A DNA stretch of 64,000 nucleotides from Cupriavidus sp. IDO (GTDB lineage: Bacteria > Pseudomonadota > Gammaproteobacteria > Burkholderiales > Burkholderiaceae). Positions within the stretch are counted from its first letter, which is position 1. Each line of letters starts with the position of its first letter. The stretch lies in NCBI RefSeq assembly GCF_000812465.1, contig NZ_JWMA01000036.1, positions 118,408 to 182,407 on the forward strand, in the 5' to 3' direction. The position numbers and the translations under genes were made by a program. This document shows, in pieces, positions 36,068 through 45,351 of this stretch. The notes below the pieces were generated by a model. That model saw only the letters and a list, made by a program, of their open reading frames with translations. It was not told the DNA's origin and made no database searches.

Positions 36068-38152
36068 ATGGCAACCACGCTCAACCCCAACCTGCTGCTC
36101 GCGATCGCGCTGGCGCCGCTAGTCGGCTCCGCGATCGCCGGCCTGTTCGGTACCAAGTTCTTCGACCTGTTCTCTTCGGAGTCGCGCGGCGGCCGGATCG
36201 TGGCGCATTCCGCCACGATCCTGGGCGTAGCCATTTCCTTCGTGCTGTCGGTGATGGTGCTGCTCGACGTGATGAACGGCGCCAGCTTCAACGGCACCGT
36301 CTACGAGTGGATGGCCATCGGCGACCTGAAGATGGAAGTCGGCTTCCTGGTCGACTCGCTGACGGCGATGATGATGGTGGTCGTGACCTTCGTGTCGCTG
36401 ATGGTGCATATCTACACCGTCGGCTACATGGAGGGGGATCCCGGCTACAACCGGTTCTTCGGCTACATCTCGCTCTTCACCTTCTCGATGCTGATGCTGG
36501 TGATGAGCAACAACTTCCTGCAGCTGTTCTTCGGCTGGGAAGCGGTGGGTCTGGTGTCGTACCTGCTGATCGGTTTCTGGTACACCCGCCCGACCGCCAT
36601 CTTCGCCAACCTGAAGGCGTTCCTGGTCAACCGCGTGGGTGACTTCGGCTTCATCCTCGGCATCGGCCTGCTGCTGGCCTACAGCGGCAGCATGAACTAC
36701 ACCGACGTGTTCGCAGCACGCGACCAGCTGGCGACCGTGATCTTCCCGGGCACCGACTGGCTGATGATCACCGTGGCCTGCATCTGCCTGTTCATCGGCG
36801 CGATGGGCAAGTCCGCGCAGTTCCCGCTGCATGTCTGGCTGCCTGACTCGATGGAAGGCCCGACCCCGATCTCCGCACTGATCCACGCGGCGACGATGGT
36901 GACCGCCGGCATCTTCATGGTTGCCCGCATGTCGCCGCTGTTCGAGCTGTCGGATACGGCGCTGTCCTTCGTGCTGGTGATCGGCGCGATCACGGCACTG
37001 TTCATGGGCTTCCTGGGCATCATCCAGAACGACATCAAGCGTGTGGTGGCTTACTCGACGCTGTCGCAGCTGGGCTACATGACCGTTGCGCTCGGCGCCT
37101 CGGCCTACTCGGTTGCCGTGTTCCACCTGATGACCCACGCATTCTTCAAGGCCCTGCTGTTCCTTGGCGCCGGCTCGGTCATTATCGGCATGCACCACGA
37201 CCAGGACATCCGCAACATGGGCGGCCTGCGCAAGTACATGCCGATCACCTGGATCACCTCTCTGATCGGCTCGCTGGCACTGATCGGCACGCCGTTCTTC
37301 GCGGGCTTCTACTCGAAGGATTCGATCATCGAGGCAGTGGCCGAATCGCATATCGCAGGCTCGAGCTTTGCTTATTACGCGGTGCTGGCCGGGGTGTTCG
37401 TCACGGCGTTCTACTCGTTCCGCATGTACTTCCTGGTGTTCCATGGTGAAGAGCGCTTCGGTAAGGAGGAGCACGGAAATCACCACGAGAACCACGAAGA
37501 CGAGGAAGTCTCGGCCGACCACCACCATGGCCTGGCTCCGGGCGAGAAGCCGCACGAGTCGCCTTGGGTGGTGACCCTGCCGCTGGTGCTGCTGGCGATC
37601 CCGTCGGTGGTGATCGGTGCCATGACTATCGGCCCGATGCTGTTCGGCGATTTCTTCAAGAACGGCGTGGCCTTCAAGGAAGTGATCTTCGTTGGGGAGA
37701 ACCATCACGCCATGGAAGAGCTGGCACAAGCGTTCCATGGCTGGGTGCCGATGGCGCTGCATTCGGTGACGACGCCCGTGCTGTGGCTGGCCATCGCCGG
37801 CGTGGCGCTGTCCTGGTTCTTCTACATGAAGCGTCCGGACATTCCGGCTGCGATCAAGGATCGCTTCTCGGGCCTCTACAAGCTGCTGGACAACAAGTAC
37901 TACATGGACGCCATCAACCAGGCGGTCTTCGCCAAGGGCGCTCGCCTGCTCGGTACCGGCCTGTGGAAGGGCGGCGACCAGGGCTTCATCGATGGCCTGT
38001 TCGTGAACGGTTCGGCGCGCGTGGTGGCTTCGTTTGCCGCTGCGAGCCGCTACCTGCAGTCGGGCTATATCTACCACTACGCATTCGCGATGATCGTCGG
38101 CATGCTGGTGCTGCTGACGCTGACGGTCACGGGCGTGATCGGCACCAAGTGA
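36068..38152 (+). CDS. nuoL: NADH-quinone oxidoreductase subunit L
   Basis: A 694-residue antiporter-like proton-pumping subunit. The conserved core includes FFGWEAVGLVSYLLIGFW with the key Glu, GKSAQFPLHVWLPDSMEGPT with the Lys, and ALIHAATMVTAG. The C-terminal lateral helix region follows residue 560. A His/Glu-rich loop lies at about residues 465-505 (HGNHHENHEDEE, ADHHHG), longer than in enterobacterial NuoL. The ATG is 62 bp after nuoK. Confidence 0.96.
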   Translation: MATTLNPNLLLAIALAPLVGSAIAGLFGTKFFDLFSSESRGGRIVAHSATILGVAISFVLSVMVLLDVMNGASFNGTVYEWMAIGDLKMEVGFLVDSLTAMMMVVVTFVSLMVHIYTVGYMEGDPGYNRFFGYISLFTFSMLMLVMSNNFLQLFFGWEAVGLVSYLLIGFWYTRPTAIFANLKAFLVNRVGDFGFILGIGLLLAYSGSMNYTDVFAARDQLATVIFPGTDWLMITVACICLFIGAMGKSAQFPLHVWLPDSMEGPTPISALIHAATMVTAGIFMVARMSPLFELSDTALSFVLVIGAITALFMGFLGIIQNDIKRVVAYSTLSQLGYMTVALGASAYSVAVFHLMTHAFFKALLFLGAGSVIIGMHHDQDIRNMGGLRKYMPITWITSLIGSLALIGTPFFAGFYSKDSIIEAVAESHIAGSSFAYYAVLAGVFVTAFYSFRMYFLVFHGEERFGKEEHGNHHENHEDEEVSADHHHGLAPGEKPHESPWVVTLPLVLLAIPSVVIGAMTIGPMLFGDFFKNGVAFKEVIFVGENHHAMEELAQAFHGWVPMALHSVTTPVLWLAIAGVALSWFFYMKRPDIPAAIKDRFSGLYKLLDNKYYMDAINQAVFAKGARLLGTGLWKGGDQGFIDGLFVNGSARVVASFAAASRYLQSGYIYHYAFAMIVGMLVLLTLTVTGVIGTK

Positions 38153-38179
38153 TAGGCACCAAGTAAGGAAAACAAAGAA

Positions 38180-39646
38180 ATGGTTCTGTCTTTCTCAATC
38201 TGGCTGCCTATCTTCTTCGGCTTGCTGATCCTGGGCTCCGGCTCGGATCGCAGCGCCGGCTACGTGCGCTGGATGTCGCTGTTCGGCTCGATCGTCAGCT
38301 TCATCGTCACGCTGCCGCTGGTGTTCCACTTCGACCGCTCGACGGCTGCCATGCAGTTCGTGGAGAAGTCGACCTGGATCGAGCGCTTCAACGTCCAGTA
38401 CTCGCTGGGCGTCGACGGCATCTCGATGTGGTTCGTGGTGCTGACCGCCTTCATCACGGTGATCGTGGTGATCTCGGCCTGGGAAGTGATCACCGAACGC
38501 GTGGCCGAGTACATGGCCTCGTTCCTGATCCTGTCGGGCCTGATGGTCGGCGTGTTCGCCGCACTGGACGGCGTGCTGTTCTACGTCTTCTTCGAAGCGA
38601 CCCTGATCCCGATGTACATCATCATCGGCGTGTGGGGTGGCCCGAACCGCGTCTATGCGGCGTTCAAGTTCTTCCTGTACACCCTGCTGGGCTCGCTGCT
38701 GACGCTGGTTGCGCTGCTGTACCTGTACAGCAAGACCGGCACGTTCAGCATCCTCGAATGGCACCAGGCCAAGCTGTCGATGAACGAGCAGATCGCGCTC
38801 TTCATTGCGTTCTTCATGGCGTTTGCGGTGAAGGTGCCGATGTGGCCGGTGCATACCTGGCTGCCCGACGCCCACGTGGAAGCACCGACCGGCGGTTCGG
38901 TGGTGCTGGCCGCCATCATGCTGAAGCTGGGGGCTTACGGTTTCCTGCGGTTCTCGCTGCCGATCGCGCCTGACGCGAGCCACACGCTGGCCCCGTTCAT
39001 CATCTCGATCTCGCTGATCGCCGTGATCTACATCGGGCTGGTGGCGCTGGTGCAGGCCGACATGAAGAAGCTGGTGGCGTATTCGTCGATTGCGCACATG
39101 GGCTTCGTGACGCTCGGTTTCTTCATCTTCAATGAAATCGGCATCGAAGGCGGCATCGTGCAGATGATCTCGCACGGCTTCATCTCCGGCGCCATGTTCC
39201 TCTGCATCGGCGTGCTGTACGACCGCGTGCACTCGCGCCAGATCGCCGATTACGGCGGTGTGGTGAATACCATGCCGAAGTTCGCCGCGCTGTCGGTGTT
39301 CTTCGCGATGGCCAACTGCGGCCTGCCGGCAACCTCTGGCTTCGTCGGTGAATTCATGGTGATCCTGGGCGCCGTCAAGTTCAACTTCTGGATCGGCCTG
39401 CTGGCGGCCACCGCCCTGATCTTCGGCGCAGCGTACTCGCTGTGGATGGTCAAGCGCGTGATCTTCGGCGACGCCGTGCACCAGCACGTGCGCGAGCTGA
39501 TCGACCTGAACAAGCGCGAGTTCGTCATGCTCGGCCTGCTGGCCATCATGACGCTGTACATGGGCCTGCACCCGAAGCCCTTTACGGACGTGATGCATAC
39601 GTCCGTGGTGAACCTGCTGTCCCACGTGGCGCAGTCCAAGCTGTAA
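38180..39646 (+). CDS. nuoM: NADH-quinone oxidoreductase subunit M
   Basis: A 488-residue antiporter-like subunit. Conserved segments include FYVFFEATLIPMYIIIGVWG with the key Glu, AVKVPMWPVHTWLPDAHVEA with the Lys, and VAYSSIAHMGFVTLG. It sits between NuoL and NuoN in the membrane arm. It follows nuoL by 27 bases, with AAGGAAAAC before the ATG. Confidence 0.97.
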   Translation: MVLSFSIWLPIFFGLLILGSGSDRSAGYVRWMSLFGSIVSFIVTLPLVFHFDRSTAAMQFVEKSTWIERFNVQYSLGVDGISMWFVVLTAFITVIVVISAWEVITERVAEYMASFLILSGLMVGVFAALDGVLFYVFFEATLIPMYIIIGVWGGPNRVYAAFKFFLYTLLGSLLTLVALLYLYSKTGTFSILEWHQAKLSMNEQIALFIAFFMAFAVKVPMWPVHTWLPDAHVEAPTGGSVVLAAIMLKLGAYGFLRFSLPIAPDASHTLAPFIISISLIAVIYIGLVALVQADMKKLVAYSSIAHMGFVTLGFFIFNEIGIEGGIVQMISHGFISGAMFLCIGVLYDRVHSRQIADYGGVVNTMPKFAALSVFFAMANCGLPATSGFVGEFMVILGAVKFNFWIGLLAATALIFGAAYSLWMVKRVIFGDAVHQHVRELIDLNKREFVMLGLLAIMTLYMGLHPKPFTDVMHTSVVNLLSHVAQSKL

Positions 39647-39664
39647 TCGGGGAGAGATACCAAC

Positions 39665-41140
39665 ATGCAACCGTCCTCGACTCTCGGCCCCGTGGCGCCG
39701 ATCATTTTCCTGGCGATCGCGATCGCCGCGATCAACTGGATTGACCTGGCACGTGGCAAGGGCAAGCAAAGCGTCGCCTATCCGCTGTCGCTGCTGACCA
39801 CGCTGGTGCTGACCGTCTGGTTCGGCCTCAACGCCGCCGGCGGCGAGACGCACTATGCGTTTTCGAACCTGGTCGTGATCGACCCGATGGCCAATGTGCT
39901 GTCGGCATTCTGTGCCGCGGGCCTGTTCGTGACCCTGGTCTATACCCGCCAATACCTTGCCGAGCGCGACATGTTCGCCGGCGAGTTCTACATGCTGGCG
40001 CTGTTCACCCTGGGTGGGCAGATCGTGATGATCACCGGCAACAACTTCCTGACCCTGTACCTGGGCCTGGAGCTGCTGTCGCTGTCGTCCTACGCGCTGG
40101 TGGCGCTGCGCCGCGATTCGCGCGTGACGTCGGAATCGGCGATGAAGTACTTCGTGCTGGGCGCACTGGCTTCGGGCTTCCTGCTGTATGGCATTTCGAT
40201 GATGTACGGTGCGACCGGTTCGCTGAACCTGGGTGAAGTATTCCGCGTGGTCGAGTCGGGCCGCGTGAACACCACCATGCTGGCGTTCGGCGTGGTCTTC
40301 ATCGTCGCCGGCCTGTCGTTCAAGCTGGGTGCCGCCCCGTTCCACATGTGGATCCCGGACATCTACGAGGGCTCGCCGACCGCGGTGACGCTGCTGATCG
40401 CGGGTGGTCCGAAGGTTGCCGCTTTTGCGCTGTTCATCCGCGTGCTGGTCGAAGGCCTGCTGCCGCTGGCCAATGACTGGCAGATGATGCTGATCGTGCT
40501 TTCAGTGATCTCGCTGGCGATCGGTAACCTGACCGCCATCGTGCAGACCAACCTGAAGCGGATGCTGGCGTACTCGACCATCTCGCACATGGGCTTCGTG
40601 CTGCTCGGCCTGCTGTCGGGCGTGGTGGCCAACAAGGCCGATGGCGCCGCCAATGCATACGGCGCATCGATGTTCTATTCGGTGACGTACCTGCTGACCA
40701 CGCTTGGCACCTTCGGCATCATCCTGCTGCGCACTAACAAGGGCTTCGAGGCCGAAACGCTGGAAGACCTGAAGGGCATGTCGCGCCGCAACCCGTGGTT
40801 CGCCTTCCTGATGCTGGTGATGATGTTCTCGCTGGCCGGCATCCCGCCGACCGTGGGCTTCTATGCCAAGCTGTCGGTGCTGGACGCGGTGGTGAAGTCG
40901 GGCATGACCTGGCTGGCGGTGGTGGCAGTGATGTTCTCGCTGATCGGCGCGTTCTACTACCTGCGCGTGGTCAAGCTGATGTACTTCGACGCCCCGGTTG
41001 GCGAAGAGCAGCTGGAAGCTACCATGGGCCTGCGTTCGATGCTGAGCCTGAACGGCGCAGCGCTGATCGTGCTGGGCATTTTCCCGGCCGCGCTGATGAA
41101 CCTGTGCTATCAGGCGATCCGCGCCACGCTGGGCTCCTGA
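39665..41140 (+). CDS. nuoN: NADH-quinone oxidoreductase subunit N
   Basis: A 491-residue antiporter-like subunit, last gene of the complex I set. YLGLELLSLSSYALVALRR carries the conserved Glu and FKLGAAPFHMWIPDIYEGSP the Lys; MLAYSTISHMGFVLLG follows. GGGGAGAG lies before the ATG. The stop is 19 bases from DUF2818. Confidence 0.97.
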   Translation: MQPSSTLGPVAPIIFLAIAIAAINWIDLARGKGKQSVAYPLSLLTTLVLTVWFGLNAAGGETHYAFSNLVVIDPMANVLSAFCAAGLFVTLVYTRQYLAERDMFAGEFYMLALFTLGGQIVMITGNNFLTLYLGLELLSLSSYALVALRRDSRVTSESAMKYFVLGALASGFLLYGISMMYGATGSLNLGEVFRVVESGRVNTTMLAFGVVFIVAGLSFKLGAAPFHMWIPDIYEGSPTAVTLLIAGGPKVAAFALFIRVLVEGLLPLANDWQMMLIVLSVISLAIGNLTAIVQTNLKRMLAYSTISHMGFVLLGLLSGVVANKADGAANAYGASMFYSVTYLLTTLGTFGIILLRTNKGFEAETLEDLKGMSRRNPWFAFLMLVMMFSLAGIPPTVGFYAKLSVLDAVVKSGMTWLAVVAVMFSLIGAFYYLRVVKLMYFDAPVGEEQLEATMGLRSMLSLNGAALIVLGIFPAALMNLCYQAIRATLGS

Positions 41141-41159
41141 TCGTCCGGCCGGAAAACGT

Positions 41160-41468
41160 ATGAGTTCCACCGCAGGCGGCTGGTTTGTCATCTTGTTGGC
41201 ACTGATCAGTGCCAACCTGCCGTTCGTCAACCAGCGCCTGTTCGCGTTGATTCCGCTGCGCTGGCCGCGCAAGCCTTTGTGGCTGCGGCTGGTGGAACTG
41301 ATCCTCTGCTATGGCATTGCCGGCGCCGCCGGCTTTGCGGTGGAGGCGAGCCTCGGCAACGCTTTCCCGCAGGGCTGGCAGTTCTATGCCATCACGGCCT
41401 GCATGATGCTGGTGTTTGCCTTCCCGGGCTTCACCTGGCAATACCTCGTCAAACACCGCGCCGCCTGA
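41160..41468 (+). CDS. DUF2818 family membrane protein
   Basis: A 102-residue protein with three hydrophobic stretches (WFVILLALISANLPFV, LVELILCYGIAGAAGFAVE, ACMMLVFAFPGFTWQYLV). It fits DUF2818, a small betaproteobacterial membrane family of unknown role that usually follows nuoN. The tight spacing suggests it is transcribed with nuo and may be an accessory to complex I; this is inference from position only. Confidence 0.85.
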   Translation: MSSTAGGWFVILLALISANLPFVNQRLFALIPLRWPRKPLWLRLVELILCYGIAGAAGFAVEASLGNAFPQGWQFYAITACMMLVFAFPGFTWQYLVKHRAA

Positions 41469-41515
41469 AGCCGGTCGTCAAGTCTCCGGGCGTGCGTGAA
41501 CACCTCGGAGCATTC

Positions 41516-42130
41516 ATGACTGACAAGACCAAGGGCAACCTGCCTTCGCCAGACAACGACGAAGGCCTCAGGGAAGAATGCGTCGCCTCCGCGACGCTGC
41601 ATCGCGGCAAATTCCTCACGCTCAAGCAAGACATCGTCAGGCTGCCGAACGGCAAGCAGGCGGGGCGCGAGTACGTGCTGCATCCCGGCGCAGTCATGAT
41701 GATCCCGCTGTTCGACGACGGCACCGTGCTGATGGAGCGCCAGTTCCGCTATCCGGTGGGTGAAGTCATGCTGGAATTCCCCGCCGGCAAGCTCGATCCC
41801 CAGGAGGGAGCGCTGCGCTGCGGCGAGCGCGAGCTGCGCGAGGAGACCGGCTACAGTGCGGCGCGCTGGGATTACCTGACACGCATCCATCCGGTGATTT
41901 CCTATTCGACCGAATTCATCGACGTGTTCCTGGCGCGCGACCTGACGCATGGCGAGGCAGAGCTCGACGACGGCGAGTTTCTGGAGACCTTCATCACGCC
42001 CGTGGGGCAGGTTATCGACTGGGTCCGCAATGGCCGCATTACCGATGTGAAGACCATCATCGGCGCATTCTGGCTGGAGAAAGTGATCTCCGGCGCCTGG
42101 CAGCCCGGCGAGCAGTCGCTGCCGCGCTGA
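41516..42130 (+). CDS. Nudix hydrolase (ADP-ribose pyrophosphatase type)
   Basis: A 204-residue Nudix enzyme. The Nudix box G-x5-E-x7-RE-x2-EE-x-G-Y is exact, within GKLDPQEGALRCGERELREE and the following TGY (about residues 95-117). The preceding VLMERQFRYPVGEVMLEFPAG is typical of ADP-ribose and ADP-sugar pyrophosphatases (NudF group). It would recycle ADP-ribose from NAD turnover, which fits its place behind nuo, but the substrate is not proven. The ATG at 41516 gives the expected length; the frame continues upstream over DUF2818 as a shadow. Confidence 0.9.
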   Translation: MTDKTKGNLPSPDNDEGLREECVASATLHRGKFLTLKQDIVRLPNGKQAGREYVLHPGAVMMIPLFDDGTVLMERQFRYPVGEVMLEFPAGKLDPQEGALRCGERELREETGYSAARWDYLTRIHPVISYSTEFIDVFLARDLTHGEAELDDGEFLETFITPVGQVIDWVRNGRITDVKTIIGAFWLEKVISGAWQPGEQSLPR

Positions 42131-42216
42131 GCGCTGGCGGCAGGCTGCGGCGCTCTGCGCTAAGCTGGGGAAGCGAACAACGCATGGACGTGATTTGATC
42201 GCCACGCGACTGTTCC

Positions 42217-42251
42217 GAACGGTCGTTCTAAAAAATTTAGCACGACCGTTC
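42217..42251. promoter_or_regulatory. Long palindromic operator upstream of DUF1178 (TetR-type)
   Basis: GAACGGTCGT (42217-42226) and ACGACCGTTC (42242-42251) are perfect inverted copies; between them CTAAA/TTTAG continues the symmetry, giving 15 paired positions with one mismatch. Each half is itself near-palindromic (GAACG-GT-CGTTC), the shape of many TetR-family operators. The right end overlaps the -35 box of the promoter below, as a repressor site would. Confidence 0.6.
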
Positions 42252-42277
42252 ACAAAATTTCGATTCGCGGATAATAT
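42249..42277 (+). promoter_or_regulatory. Promoter of the DUF1178/acyl-CoA dehydrogenase cluster
   Basis: TTCACA (42249-42254; five of six positions of the -35 consensus) and TAATAT (42272-42277), spaced by 17 bases, lie 24 bases before the DUF1178 start. Confidence 0.55.
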
Positions 42278-42301
42278 AGCTTTTGACGGGCTGGAAAGAT
42301 C

Positions 42302-42760
42302 ATGAAGGTGCTCGACCTGCGCTGTGCGCAAGACCATCGTTTCGAGGGCTGGTTTGCCTCGGAGGAAGATGCGCAATCGCAGATTTCGCGTGACCTCGTC
42401 CAGTGCCCGGTTTGCGGCGACCACGCCGTCAGCCGGCTGCCGAGCGCGCCGCGCCTGAATCTGTCAGGCGCGACCGCGAGGCCAGCGGGCCGGGCGGAGG
42501 GCAGCCCGCCGGCGCAAGCGCCGGCGGCCCAGATGACGCTGCAGGCGCTGTACCTGAAGGCAGTGAAACAGGTGCTGGCGCAGACCGAGGACGTTGGCGA
42601 TCGCTTTGCCGAGGAGGCCAGGCGCATGCACTACGACGAGGCGCCGGAGCGCGGTATTCGCGGTTCGGCATCTGCGGAAGAGGTGCAGGAGCTGGCCGAG
42701 GAGGGCATCGAGGCTTTCCCGCTCGTAGTGCCGGATGCGCTCAAGCAGACGGCTCACTGA
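42302..42760 (+). CDS. DUF1178 family protein
   Basis: A 152-residue protein. It begins MKVLDLRCAQDHRFEGWF and has a zinc-ribbon-like pair: Cys at residue 8 with His at 11, and CPVCG near residue 37. A low-complexity Ala/Pro linker (about 50-80) leads to a helical C-terminal half containing YLKAVKQVLAQTEDVGDRFAE. The family is of unknown function and is widespread in alpha- and betaproteobacteria. A strong promoter with an operator lies in front. It is 97 bp upstream of the acyl-CoA dehydrogenase gene. Confidence 0.88.
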   Translation: MKVLDLRCAQDHRFEGWFASEEDAQSQISRDLVQCPVCGDHAVSRLPSAPRLNLSGATARPAGRAEGSPPAQAPAAQMTLQALYLKAVKQVLAQTEDVGDRFAEEARRMHYDEAPERGIRGSASAEEVQELAEEGIEAFPLVVPDALKQTAH

Positions 42761-42857
42761 ATTGCGTCCTGTGCCCGTTGCTGTCGGCGCATGACGCGCA
42801 GGCAGAACAATTCGCCGGCGGCCTTCCCAGAATGTGCCGGCACCACTGGAGACGGGC

Positions 42858-44060
42858 ATGGATCTCAACTATTCGGCGTCCGACAACGCCTTCCGCGAGG
42901 AAGTGCGTAGCTGGCTCGAAGCCAACTTGCCGGCGGACATCCGCAGCAAGATTCTCAATCACCGTCGTCCGAACCGCGACGATCTGGTGCGCTGGCACAA
43001 GATCCTGGCCGGCAACGGCTGGTCCGCGCCGCACTGGCCCGTGCAGTATGGTGGCACCGGCTGGAATGCGACCCAGCGTCACATCTGGGACGAAGAGAAC
43101 GCCCGCGTCGGCGCGCCCGGCGTGCTGCCCTTCGGCGTGGCAATGGTTGCGCCCGTCATCATGAAGTACGGCAGCGAAGCGCAGAAGCAATACTACCTGC
43201 CGCGCATCCTGGATTGCACCGACTGGTGGTGCCAGGGCTATTCCGAGCCGGGCTCGGGTTCCGACCTGGCCTCGCTGAAGACCCGCGCCGAACTGACTTC
43301 GGACGGCAAGCACTACATCGTCAATGGCCAGAAGACCTGGACCACGCTCGGCCAGCACGCCGACATGATCTTCTGCCTGGTCCGCACCGATCCCGAAGCG
43401 AAGAAGCAGGAAGGCATCTCCTTCCTGCTGATCGACATGAAGACGCCGGGCATCACCGTGCGCCCGATCATCATGCTTGACGAAGAGCATGAAGTGAACG
43501 AGGTCTTCTTCGACAACGTCAAGGTGGCGGTGGAGAACCGCGTTGGCGACGAGAACAAGGGCTGGACCTACGCCAAGTACCTGCTCGGCCATGAACGTAC
43601 CGGCATCGCCCGCGTGGGCAATTCCAAGCGCGAGCTGGGCTTCCTGAAGCGCGTGGCGCGCCAGCAGCAGAAGAACGGCAAGCCGCTGCTGGAAGATCCG
43701 GTGTTCGGCGCCAAGGTGGCCGCGCTGGAAATCGAACTGATGGCGCTGGAAATCACGGTGCTGCGTGTCGTGTCGAGCGAGAGCGCCGGCAAGGGCCCCG
43801 GTCCCGAGGCTTCGATGCTGAAGATCAAGGGCACCGAGATCCAGCAGATGCTGACCGAACTGATGGTCGAGGCCGTCGGCCCGTACGCCCAGCCGTTCGA
43901 CACCGCCTACCTGGAGTGCGAGCACGAGCACGCCGTGACCGGCTACGACGACGCCGCACCGCTGGCCGCGTACTACTTCAACTATCGCAAGACCTCCATC
44001 TACGGCGGGTCCAACGAAATTCAGAAGAACATCATCAGCCAGATGATTCTGGGGCTGTGA
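42858..44060 (+). CDS. Acyl-CoA dehydrogenase, large-subunit type
   Basis: A 400-residue FAD-dependent dehydrogenase. The N-terminal domain has LPADIRSKILNHRRP, the FAD/substrate loop WWCQGYSEPGSGSDLASLKT is present, and the C-terminus YGGSNEIQKNIISQMILG is of the FadE/PimC type. It lacks the MCAD-position Glu in that last motif, so the base must lie elsewhere (as in long-chain and isovaleryl types) if this subunit is active. The next gene, 13 bases on, codes for a second, diverged acyl-CoA dehydrogenase, a PimC/PimD-like pair that probably forms a heteromer. The acyl substrate is unknown. Confidence 0.9.
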   Translation: MDLNYSASDNAFREEVRSWLEANLPADIRSKILNHRRPNRDDLVRWHKILAGNGWSAPHWPVQYGGTGWNATQRHIWDEENARVGAPGVLPFGVAMVAPVIMKYGSEAQKQYYLPRILDCTDWWCQGYSEPGSGSDLASLKTRAELTSDGKHYIVNGQKTWTTLGQHADMIFCLVRTDPEAKKQEGISFLLIDMKTPGITVRPIIMLDEEHEVNEVFFDNVKVAVENRVGDENKGWTYAKYLLGHERTGIARVGNSKRELGFLKRVARQQQKNGKPLLEDPVFGAKVAALEIELMALEITVLRVVSSESAGKGPGPEASMLKIKGTEIQQMLTELMVEAVGPYAQPFDTAYLECEHEHAVTGYDDAAPLAAYYFNYRKTSIYGGSNEIQKNIISQMILGL

Positions 44061-44073
44061 GGAGACACGCAAC

Positions 44074-45192
44074 ATGAACTTCAATCTCAGCGACGAACAG
44101 AAGCAACTGGCTGACGCCGTACGCCGCTTCATCGACAAGGACTACGACTTCGAGTCCCGCAAGAAGAACATCAAGAGCGCTGCCGGCTACGGCGAGGCCG
44201 CGTGGGGCTCGCTCGTCGAGCTCGGCCTCACCGCGCTGCCGGTGCCGGAAGAGCAAGGCGGTTTCGCGGGCACCGCGGTCGACATGATGGTGGTCCAGCA
44301 GGAACTGGGCCGCGGGCTGATCGTCGAGCCGTATCTGGCGACGGTGGTGGGTGCCTATGCCCTGAAGCTGGCTGGCGGCCAGGATGCGCTGCTCGAACAG
44401 GTTGCCGGTGGCGAACTGAAGCTGGCCGTGGCGTTCAACGAGCCGCAGGCCCGCTATGCGCTGAACGACGTGCGCGTGGCCGCGCGCGACGGCAAGCTCA
44501 GCGGCCGCAAGGTGGTCGTGCTGCATGGCGGCCAGGCTGACAAGCTGATCGTGTCGGCCCGCAGCAGCGGCGCCGAGGCCGACCAGGACGGCATCTCGCT
44601 GTTCCTGGTGGATGCAAAGGGCACGGGCGTCAGCATCAACGACTACCGCACCATCGACAACCTGCGCGCTGCCGACATCACCTTCCAGGACGCGCCGGCC
44701 CAGCTGCTGGGCACCGCAGGCAAGGCCTGGCCGCTGATCGAGCAGGTGGCCGACTACGCCGCCGTGCTGCTGTGCGCCGAAGCCGTGGGCGTGATGGATA
44801 CGCTCAACGCCGCCACGCTGGAATACGCCAAGACGCGCCAGCAGTTCGGCCAGCCGATCGCGCGCTTCCAGGCGCTGCAGCATCGCATGGTGGAGATGTT
44901 CATCCATGCCGAGCAGTCGCGCTCGATCACGCTGCTGGCAGCGGCCCGCTTCGAGGAATCGACGCCGGAAGAGCGCCGCCACTATGTTTCCGCGGCCAAG
45001 GCCCGGGTCGGGCAGGCTGCCCGTTCGGTCGGCCAGGAGGCGGTACAGATCCACGGCGGCATGGGCGTGACGGACGAACTGCCGGCCGCGCACATGTTCA
45101 AGCGCCTGACGCTGATCAACACCACCTTCGGCGACGTGGATCACCACCTGGGCAGGTTCGCTGCCCAGCCGGGGTTCCAGCAAGCAGCCTGA
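44074..45192 (+). CDS. Acyl-CoA dehydrogenase, small-subunit (PimD) type
   Basis: A 372-residue acyl-CoA dehydrogenase paralogue. It opens MNFNLSDEQKQLADAVRRFI, has TRQQFGQPIARFQALQHRM in the C-terminal domain and QIHGGMGVTDELPAAHMFKR in place of the usual FAD-proximal motif, ending without the NEIQ signature. Such proteins pair with a second subunit in heterotetramers known from pimeloyl-CoA and steroid side-chain degradation. GGAGACACGCAAC precedes the ATG. A terminator follows the gene. Confidence 0.88.
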   Translation: MNFNLSDEQKQLADAVRRFIDKDYDFESRKKNIKSAAGYGEAAWGSLVELGLTALPVPEEQGGFAGTAVDMMVVQQELGRGLIVEPYLATVVGAYALKLAGGQDALLEQVAGGELKLAVAFNEPQARYALNDVRVAARDGKLSGRKVVVLHGGQADKLIVSARSSGAEADQDGISLFLVDAKGTGVSINDYRTIDNLRAADITFQDAPAQLLGTAGKAWPLIEQVADYAAVLLCAEAVGVMDTLNAATLEYAKTRQQFGQPIARFQALQHRMVEMFIHAEQSRSITLLAAARFEESTPEERRHYVSAAKARVGQAARSVGQEAVQIHGGMGVTDELPAAHMFKRLTLINTTFGDVDHHLGRFAAQPGFQQAA

Positions 45193-45208
45193 TCCCGCAG
45201 TACCAGTC

Positions 45209-45241
45209 AAAACCGCGCTGTAGTCCAGGCGCGGTTTTTTT
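45209..45241 (+). terminator. Intrinsic terminator after the acyl-CoA dehydrogenase pair
   Basis: AAAACCGCGC pairs with GCGCGGTTTT (45209-45218 with 45229-45238), 10 bp, 10-base loop, T-run following. Confidence 0.85.
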
Positions 45242-45351
45242 CTTTGCGCGTTGTTAGGGTTGTGTTCGGCAAATACGGACACTCGGCTCTGCCCGCCGTG
45301 CGATCATCGTGCGGAAAGGTCAACGGCCAAAACATTACGGAGAGACAGTTC

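Noticed and set aside
36119..40345. Very long minus-strand frames opposite nuoL, nuoM and nuoN
   Set aside because: They are rich in His/Gln/Arg, have no recognisable domain, and mirror strongly biased codon use in the real genes.
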